Assembly (NCBI GenBank): GCA_963965975.1
Contig: OZ014417.1
Coordinates: 682,001-746,000 of the forward strand
Length of the DNA: 64,000 bases
Direction: 5' to 3'
Origin: Xestospongia bergquistia
Taxonomy: Eukaryota; Porifera; Demospongiae; Haplosclerida; Petrosiidae
The notes beneath the pieces are model-generated. The model was not told the DNA's origin. It worked only from the letters and a program-made list of their open reading frames with translations, and searched no databases. The position numbers and the translations under genes are program-made. This document shows, one piece after another, positions 1 to 11,482 of this stretch (position 1 is its first letter; each line of letters starts with the position of its first letter).

Positions 1-147
1 TGATTAATACATTACTGAGTATGAACAAATACTGGAATGAGAGGTAATAGTTTATGATGATAGAATTATATGACAAAGTTCAGATAACAATAGATACCTA
101 TTATTACCGTAAGTAACATTAAATCATAATATAAGGTGAAACAATTA

Positions 148-999
148 TTATTCAATTAATTTTCTAATTAACGAATAAATCTTAAACAGAGAATCAGGGT
201 TTGCATAGATGTAATAATCCGCTATTGATGTGACTTCAATTTTGTCACCGACTAGTTTTGCAATTCCAAAAGACCAACGAATAGAATTAGTTAGTATGAA
301 TGGTAGATTTGAACATCTTTTTTCTTGAAGGTAAATATGTGCCTCTCTTAAAACTTGAGCAGTCTCAACAGCTGGTAGTAATATACTTGTAGTTGTATGC
401 ATTTTTTTTACTTCAATGAGTAAACATTTATCTCCATTGGAAATTTCAATCAAATAGTCTGAAAATGTAGGATGTCCTTGTATTGTTGGTTGACAATGTA
501 CAATGTATTCTTTCCGTTTTGATTCTGGTAAATTGAGAAATATTATAAATATAATTATTGATAAACGAAAAGATGAATCTGCTTCCGAATTTTTTGCCAC
601 TAACTTATCTACCAAGTTGTAGTATGATGTTAATTGTTTTTTTTCATCATCTGTGGGCTCAACCATATCATTAAGTATAGTCGTATCCTTAGCTATTTCA
701 CCAACTAAAATATACTTCACATCATCCCACGTCATATTTGATGGTGATGGAAGTCTTTTCTTTAACTCAATTATACTCACTAGCTTATCAGCCCATCCAA
801 ACAAGCCTACTCCTTCACAAATCATTTCTCTGAGTGGCTCAGCATAAGTTATAAAATCGGCTGGAGCACACGCTTGGGTTAGTTTTTCAATGGCATCATC
901 TTTTATATTATCTTCAATTTCAGGAATACAACCCAAAACATTACTCCATACATAGTCAACTTTTCGTTTTTTAGAAGAAGAAGTTCTTACAGAAGACAT
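148..999 (-). CDS. 283-aa putative nuclear PD-(D/E)XK-like protein, copy 1
   Basis: Single-exon ORF, the first of six paralogues in 18 kb. I do not recognise a named family. The frame is open to 1068, but the start conserved in all copies is MSSVRTSSSKKRKVDYVW, giving 283 aa; the 23 extra upstream codons occur only where a 1-nt difference opens the frame. KKRKV at residues 10-14 resembles the SV40-type nuclear localisation signal. Residues about 145-157 are strongly hydrophobic and probably a buried helix or strand. D181 (FSDYLIEI) followed 15 residues later by E196-V-K198 (LLIEVKK) in strand-like context matches the D...E-x-K core of PD-(D/E)XK nucleases. This is inference from a short motif; a non-catalytic fold is possible. 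The gene lies downstream of the SWIM/PHD gene of its unit on the same strand. Confidence 0.7.
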   Translation of the reverse strand: MSSVRTSSSKKRKVDYVWSNVLGCIPEIEDNIKDDAIEKLTQACAPADFITYAEPLREMICEGVGLFGWADKLVSIIELKKRLPSPSNMTWDDVKYILVGEIAKDTTILNDMVEPTDDEKKQLTSYYNLVDKLVAKNSEADSSFRLSIIIFIIFLNLPESKRKEYIVHCQPTIQGHPTFSDYLIEISNGDKCLLIEVKKMHTTTSILLPAVETAQVLREAHIYLQEKRCSNLPFILTNSIRWSFGIAKLVGDKIEVTSIADYYIYANPDSLFKIYSLIRKLIE

Positions 1000-1055
1000 A
1001 ATAATTATACACTCATAGGATCGGTTTAAGATTAGACAGCATGGAGGTAGCCTAT

Positions 1056-1067
1056 TGCGCATGCGCA
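1056..1067. promoter_or_regulatory. NRF-1-like palindrome upstream of copy 1
   Basis: TGCGCATGCGCA is a perfect self-complementary match to the known NRF-1 consensus (YGCGCAYGCGCR). It lies 57 bp upstream of the family ATG on the minus strand, in a strongly AT-rich context. The same 12-mer occurs upstream of the other five copies. A promoter role is inferred. Confidence 0.6.
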
Positions 1068-1259
1068 TAAAGAATTAATATCTAGTGATTATGTCACTTA
1101 ATTAAAATGTAGATTTTATTACTACTGAATAATATTAATGATTTGATTTATGTTTAAATTAATAAAATTAATATTATAATAATTGAATAAACACAAAACA
1201 AAGTAGTAACAATTATAGCACATGAAAATGAATACATATGTAATGTAATGGATACATAC

Positions 1260-1575
1260 ATTTATTACTTTGAACTGTTTTAATAATCACACTAATTTTA
1301 ACTAGTTCAAAGAAGTCAAACTGCTTTGAACTATTGTAATGAAATAGTTCGACTACTTCAAACTTGTTAAAATTGATCATATATGTTGACTATATACATT
1401 TATTATTAACTTCTAGTGTGGATTAATATGAACAATTTTAACTAGTTCGAAGAAGTCAAACTACTTTGAACTGTTGTAATAACCACACTAAATGTGAATA
1501 TTCAACATATATAATTAATTTTAACTGGTTCGAAGAAGTTGAACTACTTCGATAATAATAACCACACTAATTGTG
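1260..1575. repeat. Cluster of palindromic hairpin elements (MITE-like)
   Basis: The stretch holds several copies of gttcgaagaagt(c/t)gaactacttcga-type palindromes separated by the phrase aaccacactaa. The clearest is an imperfect inverted repeat at about 1294-1374, whose arms both begin AATTTTAAC-AGTT and enclose CAAAGAAGTCAAACTGCTTTG-like sequence. Equivalent blocks lie at about 4940-5275, 8925-9235, 12850-13155, 16720-16900 and 18480-18600. No coding capacity is visible. They may be small non-autonomous inverted-repeat elements carried along by the duplications. Confidence 0.6.
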
Positions 1576-1924
1576 AATACTCAATTAGCTTCATTTAAGT
1601 ATTCTATAATTTCTATTTTTATCCACCAATCATATTTAACCTTGCCTAGTGTTAACATGGTGTGAAGCACGGAACGTTCTATAATTAGAAGCAGCTAAAG
1701 ACAGTAATTTTTCCATAGGAATGGAATATTATATATTCATAGCAACTAAATAAATAATGGGTGGAGTAACAATTAATAATTACAAAACTCAAAAGTAAAA
1801 AGTGAATGATGTCTTGTGTAGTAAATGATATCAAAAGTAGAAACAAACTCAAAAGTAAGTAATTAGATCTAGTGTAGTCATTCTTCTATTTTAATTGACT
1901 TTATCTTATCAACTTGAGCAGATC

Positions 1925-3561
1925 CATGCAGCAGTTGGTGGATTTTCAATATTCACACGTCCTACAAAGTAGATGGTAATATTATATGTTAATCTTAGTC
2001 TGTATATTATTGCCAAATCTAGTATATATAATATATCATTTAATATACTTACTAGTGAAACCATATGCAGCAGTCATCACATTCTATCATGTTTCTGTGT
2101 GTTGTAGATATGAGAGCAAATCCATTCAAGATGTTTGGTAGTCACTGTGGTTTTGTGTTGATGATAGTATTGTTGAAGTATAATGCCACCTTACCTAGTT
2201 GTTGTAATGCTTCCATGTTTCATTTGTCATGTAATCCTGAATGTCAGTGATATCAAAGTCAATTATCTCATCAGGTAAGTTGTCCATTTTCTTTTTCATT
2301 TGTACCAGTGTTAACTTGTTTGCTGTTCCATCAATGATATTATCTATTCTATCTTTGGTACATAACAATATTAAGAGTATCTATAAAAGGAAGGTAAATG
2401 TTATTTTATTCCTTAATGTTAGATTTAGTCATACCATATATGTCATATACAATCTTGTGTCATTGTTTAATTTATTTTCAATTTCTTTTTTTTCAGTGTT
2501 CTTTGGCTTTGCTAGTCTAACTGTTTTTTTTGTCTTTTACTAGTGCTGAAGAATGGTCATTTAATTCTTTGTCTGAATTCTTTCCATCATTAGTTTAGTT
2601 GTTTTCATTTAGTTGTTCTTGACTGTTGTGTTGTTGAAATTGTACTGTTAAATGAATGTGTTTGGATGTATTTCCTATTGTAGTATAGTCTTGACATGTA
2701 CAGGAGTAGGAATGTACACATATGTTGCAGTCATTACATCTTTAGTCTACAATTCACTGGGCATACCTCATTCTCTATAGTCACTCTAAATTTGTCATTA
2801 CCACATGATGACGTTACATACTATATTCCATCTTTAACTTGTCCAACTGAATCTACTACTGTCATGTCCTGTCAAAGACATTGAGTACTAATATTATTAC
2901 CCTGTGCATTTGGTGAGTTTTCCGTTTTGTAGCAATACCGAGAGGTATTTCAATAAAACCTTTACAACAAATATACAGGGAATAAATTATGTTATACTAA
3001 CCTTGTAGTTTATTGGGGACACTAACAGTCACTGCCCTAAAGATGATAATTGTTAAAAGAGACAAAAGTAATTGTTCACTGACCAATATTTCTTAATTAT
3101 TCTTCTCTCTTGAAACAATAGTGTTATTTTTCTTGCAGCCTCGCTGTGTCTTGTCAATAATGAAACTCCTGTAGTGTTTCTATAGTAACAATTACATGAA
3201 TATCATGTGACTAGCATCACCATGTGTACTTGTCAATGCGATGAGCTTGTGAAGGTGGGCGTGGTCGATTGTACTGCCAGTAGTCTAGCGGAGAACTAAG
3301 ATCACGACCATGTTCAACACCTACAATAGAGAAAGAACAGTCTGAGTCCTATACCATCAGTCATGGGAATAAGACCTTTACTGTGAGTCCTGGGGGCTTA
3401 TTGAGGGCAATGAAATCGTCTGTGATTCAACAAAGTTAGAAATACTTTTTGTAAAGTTACATACCATCTTTATAGACCACCATTGTCTCTGCTTTAACGT
3501 TATCTAACAGACTCAAGGACTTTTGGTATGATCTCCATGCACTTCTTGATGCTTTCATCAT
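1925..3561 (-). pseudogene. Degenerate SWIM/PHD-finger gene, unit 1
   Basis: A multi-exon gene can be traced on the minus strand by GT-AG boundaries. Exon 1 starts MMKASRSAW (3561-3465). Next come an exon with DYWQYNRPRPPS, a short exon with VSVPNKLQ, an exon with FIEIPLGIATKRKTH, and a zinc-binding exon. The last keeps CPVNCRL, then CNDCNICVH and CTCQD in a shifted frame, because ttt replaces tt near 2742. The final residue pair of the SWIM signature reads S-K-H instead of C-K-H. Downstream exons encode MDNLPDEIIDFDIT and a PHD-type CDDCCRWFHW. Here the PHD exon also lacks about 8 bp near 2110. SWIM plus PHD recalls MULE-type transposase relatives and their host-gene derivatives; this is inference. 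Confidence 0.65.
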
Positions 3562-3820
3562 AATTAACACTTACTTACACGTGGGTGGGCGTGTTTTTAA
3601 TAATAAAACATGATTAGAGAAAAGTAATTTGTTGGCAACAAATCCTCATAATTGAAGTGGATAATGAGAAACTTGATTAATACATTACTGAGTATGAACA
3701 AAGATTGGAATGAGAGGTAATAGTTTATGATGATAGAATAATATGACAAAGTTCAGATAACAATAGATACCTATTATTACCGTAAGTAACATTAAATCAT
3801 AATATAAGGTGAAACAATTA

Positions 3821-4672
3821 TTATTCAATTAATTTTCTAATTAATGAATAAATCTTAAACAGAAAATCAGGGTTTACATAGATGTCATAATCCGCTATTG
3901 ATGTGACTTCAATTTTGTCACCGACTAGTTTTGCAATTCCAAAAGACCATTGAATAGAATTAGTTAGTATGAATGGTAGATTTGAACATCTTTTTTCTTG
4001 AAGGTAAATATGTGCCTCTCTTAAAACTTGAGCAGTCTCAACAGCTGGTAGTAATATACTTGTAGTTGTATGCATTTTTTTTACTTCAATGAGTAAACAT
4101 TTATCTCCATTGGAAATTTCAATCAAATAGTCTGAAAATGTAGGATGTCCTTGTATTGTTGGTTGACAATGTACAATGTATTCGTTCCGTTTTGATTCTG
4201 GTAAATTGAGAAATATTATAAATATAATTATTGATAAACGAAAAGATGAATCTGCTTCCGAATTTTTTGCCACTAACTTATCTACCAAGTTGTAGTATGA
4301 TGTTAATTGTTTTTTTTCATCATCTGTGGGCTCAACCATATCATTAAGTATAGTCGTATCCTTAGCTATTTCACCAACTAAAATATACTTCACATCATCC
4401 CACGTCATATTTGATGGTGATGGAAGTCTTTTCTTTAACTCAATTATACTCACTAGCTTATCAGCCCATCCAAACAAGCCTACTCCTTCACAAATCATTT
4501 CTCTGAGTGGCTCAGCATAAGTTATAAAATCGGCTGGAGCACACGCTTGGGTTAGTTTTTCAATGGCATCATCTTTTATATTATCTTCAATTTCAGGAAT
4601 ACAACCCAAAACATCACTCCATACATAGTCAACTTTTCGTTTTTTAGAAGAAGAAGTTCTTACAGAAGACAT
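3821..4672 (-). CDS. 283-aa putative nuclear PD-(D/E)XK-like protein, copy 2
   Basis: Almost identical to copy 1, with scattered single-residue changes (for example K162N, R241Q, S270F). It keeps the basic motif KKRKV at residues 10-14, D181 and E196-V-K198. The ORF starts at the conserved MSSVRTSSS methionine. It has no introns or frameshifts and ends at the same IRKLIE C-terminus. A perfect TGCGCATGCGCA palindrome lies 57 bp upstream of the ATG. In the same unit the SWIM/PHD neighbour is broken, so the open frame here is notable. Function is unknown beyond the motif argument given for copy 1. Confidence 0.7.
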   Translation of the reverse strand: MSSVRTSSSKKRKVDYVWSDVLGCIPEIEDNIKDDAIEKLTQACAPADFITYAEPLREMICEGVGLFGWADKLVSIIELKKRLPSPSNMTWDDVKYILVGEIAKDTTILNDMVEPTDDEKKQLTSYYNLVDKLVAKNSEADSSFRLSIIIFIIFLNLPESKRNEYIVHCQPTIQGHPTFSDYLIEISNGDKCLLIEVKKMHTTTSILLPAVETAQVLREAHIYLQEKRCSNLPFILTNSIQWSFGIAKLVGDKIEVTSIADYDIYVNPDFLFKIYSLIRKLIE

Positions 4673-4729
4673 AATAATTATACACTCATAGGATCGGTTT
4701 AAGATTAGACGGCATGGAGGATAGCCTAT

Positions 4730-4741
4730 TGCGCATGCGCA
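4730..4741. promoter_or_regulatory. NRF-1-like palindrome upstream of copy 2
   Basis: Perfect TGCGCATGCGCA, 57 bp upstream of the copy 2 ATG. Confidence 0.6.
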
Positions 4742-5559
4742 TAAAGAATTAATATCTAGTGATTATGTCACTTAATTAAAATGTAGATTTTATTACTACT
4801 GAATAATATTAATGATTTGATTTATGTTTAAATTAATAAAATTAATATTATAATAATTGAATAAACACAAAACAAAGTAGTAACAATTATAGCACATGAA
4901 AATGAACACATATGTAATGTAATGGATACATAAATTTATTACTTTGAACTGTTTTAATAATCACACTAAATGTATATAATCAGTATAAATTAATTTTAAC
5001 TAGTTCAAAGAAGTCAAACTGCTTTGAACTGTTGTAATGAAATAGTTTGACTACTTCAAACTTGTTAAAATTGATCATATATGTTGACTATATACATTTA
5101 TTATTAACTTCTAGTGTGGATCAATATGAACAATTTTAACTAGTTCGAAGAAGTCAAACTACTTTGAACTGTTGTAATAACCACACTAAATGTGAATATT
5201 CAACATATATAATTAATTTTAACTGGTTCGAAGAAGTTGAACTACTTCGATAATAATAACCATACTAATTGTGAATACTCAATTAGCTTCATTTAAGTAT
5301 ACTATAATTTCTATTTTTATCCACCAATCATATTTAACCTTGCCTAGTGTTAACATGGTGTGAAGCACGGAACGTTCTATAATTAGAAGCAGCTAAAGAC
5401 AGTAATTTTTCCATAGGAATGGAATATTATATATTCATAGCAACTAAATAAATAATGGGTGGAGTAACAATTAATAATTACAAAACTCAAAAGTAAAAAG
5501 TGAATGATGTCTTGTGTAGTAAATGATATCAAAAGTAGAAACAAACTCAAAAGTAAGTA

Positions 5560-7534
5560 ATTAGATCTAGTGTAGTCATTCTTCTATTTTAATTGACTTT
5601 ATCTTATCAACTTGAGCAGATCCATGCAGCAGTTGGTGGATTTTCAATATTCACACGTCCTACAAAGTAGATGGTAATATTATATGTTAATCTTAGTCTG
5701 TATATTATTACCAAATCTAGTATATATAATATACCATTTAATATACTTACCAGTGAAACCATATGCAGCAGTCATCACATTCTATCATGTTTCTGTGTGT
5801 TGTAGATAGTTGGCAATGAGAGCACATCCATTCAAGACGTTTGGTAGTCACTGTGGTTTTGTGTTGATGATAATATGGTTGAAGTGTAATGCCACCTTAC
5901 CTAGTTGTTGTAATGTTTCCCATGCTTCATTTGTCATGTAATCCTGAATGTCAGTGATATCAAAGTCAATTATCTCATCAGGTAAGTTGTCCATTTTCTT
6001 TTTCATTTGTACCAGTGTTAACTTGTTTGCTGTTACACCAATGATATTATCTATTCTATCTTTGGTACATAACAATATTAAGAGTATCTATAAAAGGAAG
6101 GTAAATGTTATTTTATTCCTTAATGTTAGATTTAGTCATACCATATATGTCATATACAATCTTGTGTCATTGTTTAATTTATTTTCAATTTCTTCTTTTT
6201 CAGTGTTCTTTGGCTTTGCTAGTCTAACTGTTTTTTTTGTCTTTTACTAGTGCTGAAGAATGGTCATTTAATTCTTTGTCTGAATTCTTTCCATCATTAG
6301 TTGAGTTGTTTTCATTTAGTTGTTCTTGACTGTTGTGTTGTTGAAATTGTACTGTTAAATGAATGTGTTTGGATGTGTTTCCTATTGTAGTATAGTCTTG
6401 ACATGTACAGGAGTAGGAATGTACACATATGTTGCAGTCATTACATCTTTAGTCTACAATTCACTGGGCATACCTCATTCTCTATAGTCACTCTAAATTT
6501 GTCATTACCACATGATGACGTTACATACTATATTCCATCTTTAACTTGTCCAACTGAATCTACTACTGTCATGTCCTGTCAAAGACATTGAGTACTAATA
6601 TTATTACCCTGTGCATTTGGTGAGTTTTCCGTTTTGTAGCAATACCGAGAGGTATTTCAATAAAACCTTTACAACAAATATACAGGGAATAAATTATGTT
6701 ATACTAACCTTGTAGTTTATTGGGGACACTAACAGTCACTGCCCTAAAGATGATAATTGTTAAAAGAGACAAAAGTAATTATGATGACGTTACATACCAT
6801 ACTCCATCTTTAACTTGTCCAACTGAATCTACTGTCATGTCCTGTCAAAGACATTGAGTACTAATATTATTATTACCCTGTGAGATTTCCATTTTGTAGC
6901 AATATTTTTTCTTCCAAGAGGTATTTCAATAAAACCTTTACAACAAATATACAGGGAATAGATTATGTTATACTAACCTTGTAGTTTATTGGGGACACTA
7001 ACAGTCACTGCCCTAAAGATGATAGTTAAAAGAGACAAAAGTAATTATTCACTGACCAATATTTCTTAATTATTCTTCTCTCTTGAAACAATAATGTTAT
7101 TTTTCTTGCAGCCTCGCTGTGTCTTGTCAATAATGAAACTCCTGTAGTGTTTCTATAGTAACAATTACATGAATATCATGTGACTAGCATCACCATGTGT
7201 ACTTGTCAATGCGGTGAGCTAGTGAAGGTGGGCGTGGTCGATTGTACTGCCAGTAGTCTAGCTGAGAACTAAGATCACGACCATGTTCAACACCTACAAT
7301 AGAGAAAGAACAGTCTGAGTCCTATACCATCAGTCATGGGAATAAGACCTTTACTGTGAGTCCTGGGGGCTTATTGAGGGCAATGAAATCGTCTGTGATT
7401 CAACAAAGTTAGAAATACTTTTTGTAAAGTTACATACCATCTTTATAGACCACCATTGTCTCTGCTTTAACATTATCTAACAGACTCAAGGACTTTTGGT
7501 ATGATCTCCATGCACTTCTTGATGCTTTCATCAT
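5560..7534 (-). pseudogene. Degenerate SWIM/PHD-finger gene, unit 2
   Basis: Same exon plan as unit 1, from a minus-strand start at 7534 to the PHD remnant near 5600. The SWIM exon has the same 1-nt insertion and the same C-to-S change in the last SWIM pair. Two small exons (VSVPNKLQ and FIEIPLGIATKRKTH) and the 5' part of the SWIM exon are duplicated in tandem (6513-6780 and 6781-7036). The linker after SWIM is shortened by about 254 bp. The PHD exon itself is full length, unlike in unit 1. Confidence 0.65.
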
Positions 7535-7793
7535 AATTAACACTTACTTACACGTGGGTGGGCGTGTTTTTAATAATAAAACATGATTAGAGAAAAGTAA
7601 TTTGTTGGCAACAAATCCTCATAATTGAAGTGGATAATGAGAAACTTGATTAATACATTACTGAGTATGAACAAATACTGGAATGAGAGGTAATAGTTTA
7701 TGATGATAGAATAATATGACAAAGTTCAGATAACAATAGATAACTATTATTACCGTAAGTAACATTAAATCATAATATAAGGTGAAACAATTA

Positions 7794-8645
7794 TTATTCA
7801 ATTAATTTTCTAATTAATGAATAAATCTTAAACAGAGAATCAGGGTTTGCATGGATGTTATAATCCACTATTGATGTGACTTCAATTTTGTCACCAACTA
7901 GTTTTGCAATTCCAAAAGACCAATGAATAGAATTAGTTAGTATGAATGGTAGATTTGAACATCTTTTTTCTTGAAGGTAAATATGTGCCTCTCTTAAAAC
8001 TTGAGCAGTCTCAACAGCTGGTAGTAATATACTTGTAGTTGTATGCATTTTTTTTACTTCAATGAGTAAACATTTATCTTCATTGGAAATTTCAATCAAA
8101 TAGTCTGAAAATGTAGGATGTCCTTGTATTGTTGGCTGACAATGTACAATGTATTCTTTCCGTTTTGATTCTGGTAAATTGAGAAATATTATAAATATAA
8201 TTATTGATAAACGAAAAGATGAATCTGCTTCCGAATTTTTCGCCACTAACTTATCTACCAAGTTGTAGTATGTTGTTAATTGTTTTTTTTCGTCATCTGT
8301 GGGCTCAACTATATCATTAAGTATAGTCGTATCCCTAGCTATTTCACCAACTAAAATATATTTCACGTCATCCCACGTCATATTTGATGGTGATGGAAGT
8401 CCTTTCTTTAACTCAATTATACTCACTAGCTTATCAGCCCATCCAAACAAGCCTACTAATTCACAAATCCCTTCTCTATGTGACTCAGTATAAGTTATAA
8501 AATCGGCTGGAGTACACATTTGGGTTAGTTTTTCAATGGCATCATCTTTTACATTATCTTCAATTTCAGGAATACAACCCAAAACATCACTCCATACATA
8601 GTCAACTTTTCGTTTTTTAGAAGAAGACGTTCTTACAGAAGACAT
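7794..8645 (-). CDS. 283-aa putative nuclear PD-(D/E)XK-like protein, copy 3
   Basis: Same length and termini as copies 1 and 2. It differs mainly in a cluster at residues 43-64 (QMCTPADFITYTESHREGICEL instead of QACAPADFITYAEPLREMICEG) and near the C-terminus (NIHAN). The KKRKV motif, D181 and E196-V-K198 are intact. The upstream palindrome lies at 8712-8723. A few bases inserted upstream (ggatttcacagttt) distinguish this promoter from the others. Confidence 0.7.
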   Translation of the reverse strand: MSSVRTSSSKKRKVDYVWSDVLGCIPEIEDNVKDDAIEKLTQMCTPADFITYTESHREGICELVGLFGWADKLVSIIELKKGLPSPSNMTWDDVKYILVGEIARDTTILNDIVEPTDDEKKQLTTYYNLVDKLVAKNSEADSSFRLSIIIFIIFLNLPESKRKEYIVHCQPTIQGHPTFSDYLIEISNEDKCLLIEVKKMHTTTSILLPAVETAQVLREAHIYLQEKRCSNLPFILTNSIHWSFGIAKLVGDKIEVTSIVDYNIHANPDSLFKIYSLIRKLIE

Positions 8646-8711
8646 AATAACTATACACTCATAGAATCGGATTTCACAGTTTAAGATTAGACAGCATGGA
8701 GGATAGCCTGT

Positions 8712-8723
8712 TGCGCATGCGCA
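8712..8723. promoter_or_regulatory. NRF-1-like palindrome upstream of copy 3
   Basis: Perfect TGCGCATGCGCA, about 66 bp upstream of the copy 3 ATG; the extra distance comes from a small local insertion. Confidence 0.6.
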
Positions 8724-9564
8724 TACAGAATTAATATCTAGTGATTATGTCACTTAATTAAAATGTAGATTTTATTACTACTGAATAATATTAATGATTT
8801 GATTTATGTTTAAATTAATAAAATTAATATTATAATAATTGAATAATCACAAAACAAAGTAGTAACAATTATAGCACATGAAAATGAATACATATGTAAT
8901 GTAATGGATACATAAATTTATTACTTTGAACTGTTTTAATAATCACACTAATTTTAACTAGTTTAAAGAAGTCAAACTGCTTTGAACTGTTGTAATGAAA
9001 TAGTTTGACTACTTCAAACTTGTTAAAATTGATCATATATGTTGACTATATACATTTATTATTAACTTCTAGTGTGGATTAATATGAACAATTTTAACTA
9101 GTTCGAAGAAGTCAAACTACTTGGAACTGTTGTAATAACCACACTAAATGTGAATACTCAACATATATAATTAATTTTAACTGGTTCGAAGAAGTTGAAC
9201 TACTTCGATAATAATAACCGTACTAATTGTGAATACTCAATTAGCTTCATTTAAGTATTCTATAATTTCTATTTTTATCCACCAATCATATTTAACCTTG
9301 CCTAGTGTTAACATGGTGTGAAGCACGGAACGTTCTATAATTAGAAGCAGCTAAAGACAGTAATTTTTCCATAGGAATGGAATATTATATATTCATAGCA
9401 ACTAAATAAATAATGGGTGGAGTAACAATTAATAATTACAAAACTCAAAAGTAAAAAGTGAATGATGTCTTGTGTAGTAAATGATATCAAAAGTAGAAAC
9501 AAACTCAAAAGTAAGTAATTAGATCTAGTGTAGTCATTCTTCTATTTTAATTGACTTTATCTTA

Positions 9565-11482
9565 TCAACTTGAGCAGATCCATGCAGCAGTTGGTGGATT
9601 TTCAATATTCACACGTCCTACAAAGTAGATGGTAATATTATATGTTAATCTTAGTCTGTATATTATTACCAAATCTAGTATATATAATATACCATTTAAT
9701 ATACTTACCAGTGAAACCATCTGCAGCAGTCATCACATTCTATCATGTTTCTGTGTGTTGTAGATAGTTGGCAATGAGAGCACATCCATTCAAGACGTTT
9801 GGTAGTCACTGTGGTTTTGTGTTGATGATAATATGGTTGAAGTGTAATGCCACCTTACCTAGTTGTTGTAATGTTTCCCATGCTTCATTTGTCATGTAAT
9901 CCTGAATGTCAGTGATATCAAAGTCAATTATCTCATCAGGTAAGTTGTCCATTTTCTTTTTCATTTGTACCAGTGTTAACTTGTTTGCTGTTCCATCAAT
10001 GATATTATCTATTCTATCTTTGGTACATAACAATATTAAGAGTATCTATAAAAGGAAGGTAAATGTTATTTTATTCCTTAATGTTAGATTTAGTCATACC
10101 ATATATGTCATATACAATCTTGTGTCATTGTTTAATTTAATTTCAATTTCTTCTTTTTCAGTGTTCTTTGGCTTTGCTAATCTAACTGATGGTTTTTTTG
10201 TCTTTTACGAGTGCTGAAGAATGGTCATTGTGGAACTATAGTTTTATTTACTGGTTCATGTTGTGTCAGTGGAAGTACTGGTTTTGTCTGCTCTAAATTA
10301 CATTTTATTAGTCCTATTGTGGTACCAAGCTGTGTGTTTATGATTTGTAATGTCTGTTTATCAGTACATTGTTCTACTAATGTTGTAATAGTCTGAATTT
10401 TGTTAAAAATGTGTTGTCTGGTTCCAGTAATATCCAAATCACCACCATCTGACATTATTGCTTTAAGTAAGTCATTTAATTCTTTGTCTGAATTCTTTCC
10501 ATCATTAGTTGAGTTGTATTCATTTAGTTGTTCTTGACTGTTGTGTTGTTGAAATTGTACTGTTAAATGAATGTGTTTGCATGTGTTTCCTATTGTAGTA
10601 TTGTCTTGACATGTACAGGAGTAGGAATGTACACATATGTTGCAGTCATTACATCTTTAGTCTACAATTCACTGGGCATACCTCATTCTCTATAGTCACT
10701 CTAAATTTGTCATTACCACATGATGATGTTACATACCATACTCCATCTTTAACTTGTCCAACTGAATCTACTACTGTCATGTCCTGTCAAAGACATTGAG
10801 TACTAATATTATTACCCTGTGCATTTGGTGAGTTTTCCGTTTTGTAGCAATACCAAGAGGTATTTCAATAAAACCTTTACAACAAATATACAGGGAATAA
10901 ATTATGTTATACTAACCTTGTAGTTTATTGGGGACACTAACAGTCACTGCCCTAAAGATGATAGTTAAAAGAGACAAAAGTAATTATTCACTGACCAATA
11001 TTTCTTAATTATTCTTCTCTCTTGAAACAATAGTGTTATTTTTCTTGCAGCCTCGCTGTGTCTTGTCAATAATAAAACTCCTGTAGTGTTTCTATAGTAA
11101 CAATTACATGAATATCATGTGACTAGCATCACCATGTGTACTTGTCAATGCGGTGAGCTAGTGAAGGTGGGCGTGGTTGATTGTACTGCCAGTAGTCTAG
11201 CTGAGAACTAAGATCATGACCATGTTCAATACTATAGCCACCTACAATAGAGAAAGAACAGTCTGAGTCTTATACCATCAGTCATGGGAATGAGACCTTT
11301 ACTGTGAGTCCTGGGGGCTTATTGAGGGCAATGAAATCGTCTGTGATTCAACAAAGTTAGAAATACTTTTTGTAAAGTTACATACCATCTTTATAGACCA
11401 CCATTGTCTCTGCTTTAACGTTATCTAACAGACTCAAGGACTTTTGGTATGATCTCCATGCACTTCTTGATGCTTTCAGCAT
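9565..11482 (-). pseudogene. Degenerate SWIM/PHD-finger gene, unit 3 (most complete copy)
   Basis: Inferred exons on the minus strand, with phases that join, are 11482-11386, 11241-11133, 10951-10917, 10874-10816, 10783 to about 10250 (SWIM), about 10185-10100, 10045-9859, 9808-9709 and 9617-9602. The SWIM pattern C-T-C, nine residues, C-K-H is complete here, but a 1-nt insertion near 10655 shifts the frame inside the cysteine cluster just before it. The PHD segment reads W-M-C-S-H-C, then C-D-D-C, then W-F-H-W-T-C, and stops at EY. The expected final W-I-C-S-S survives in another frame and ends in TGA where the last cysteine would be. The gene is therefore probably non-functional. Without cDNA, alternative splicing that avoids the breaks cannot be excluded. 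Confidence 0.68.

Larger units (their letters stand above)
1..3673. repeat. Tandem unit 1 of a 3.7-4.0 kb two-gene repeat
   Basis: This is the first of three complete head-to-tail units; the boundary used here is the motif tgattaatacattactgag, which recurs at 3674, 7647 and 11594. In plus orientation each unit carries the 3' end of the 283-aa ORF, the ORF itself, a block of palindromic hairpins (about 1.26-1.57 kb here), then the C-terminal to N-terminal exons of a SWIM/PHD gene, both genes on the minus strand. Compared with unit 3 it lacks about 254 bp of the linker exon region. It also lacks about 8 bp in the PHD exon, near 2110. The units are near-identical by eye, so the array is recent or homogenised. 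Confidence 0.9.
3674..7646. repeat. Tandem unit 2, with an internal exon duplication
   Basis: This is the second unit of the array, 3973 bp. It has the same layout as unit 1. In addition, positions 6781 to about 7036 repeat the preceding segment of about 268 bp (6513-6780), so two small exons and part of the SWIM exon of the minus-strand gene are present twice. The second copy has diverged slightly (for example gatttccattttgtag). Confidence 0.9.

Noticed and set aside
653..847. A 64-codon plus-strand frame (MGSTISLSIVVSLAIS...) repeated opposite every copy of the 283-aa ORF
   Set aside because: It is antisense to a conserved coding region, and its conservation follows from the minus-strand protein. 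No separate start context or homologue is visible.
2241..2543. Plus-strand 100-codon frames in each unit (also 5948-6250 and 9906-10217)
   Set aside because: They are hydrophobic frames running across exons and introns of the minus-strand SWIM/PHD gene; the splice sites and zinc-finger motifs support the minus strand instead.
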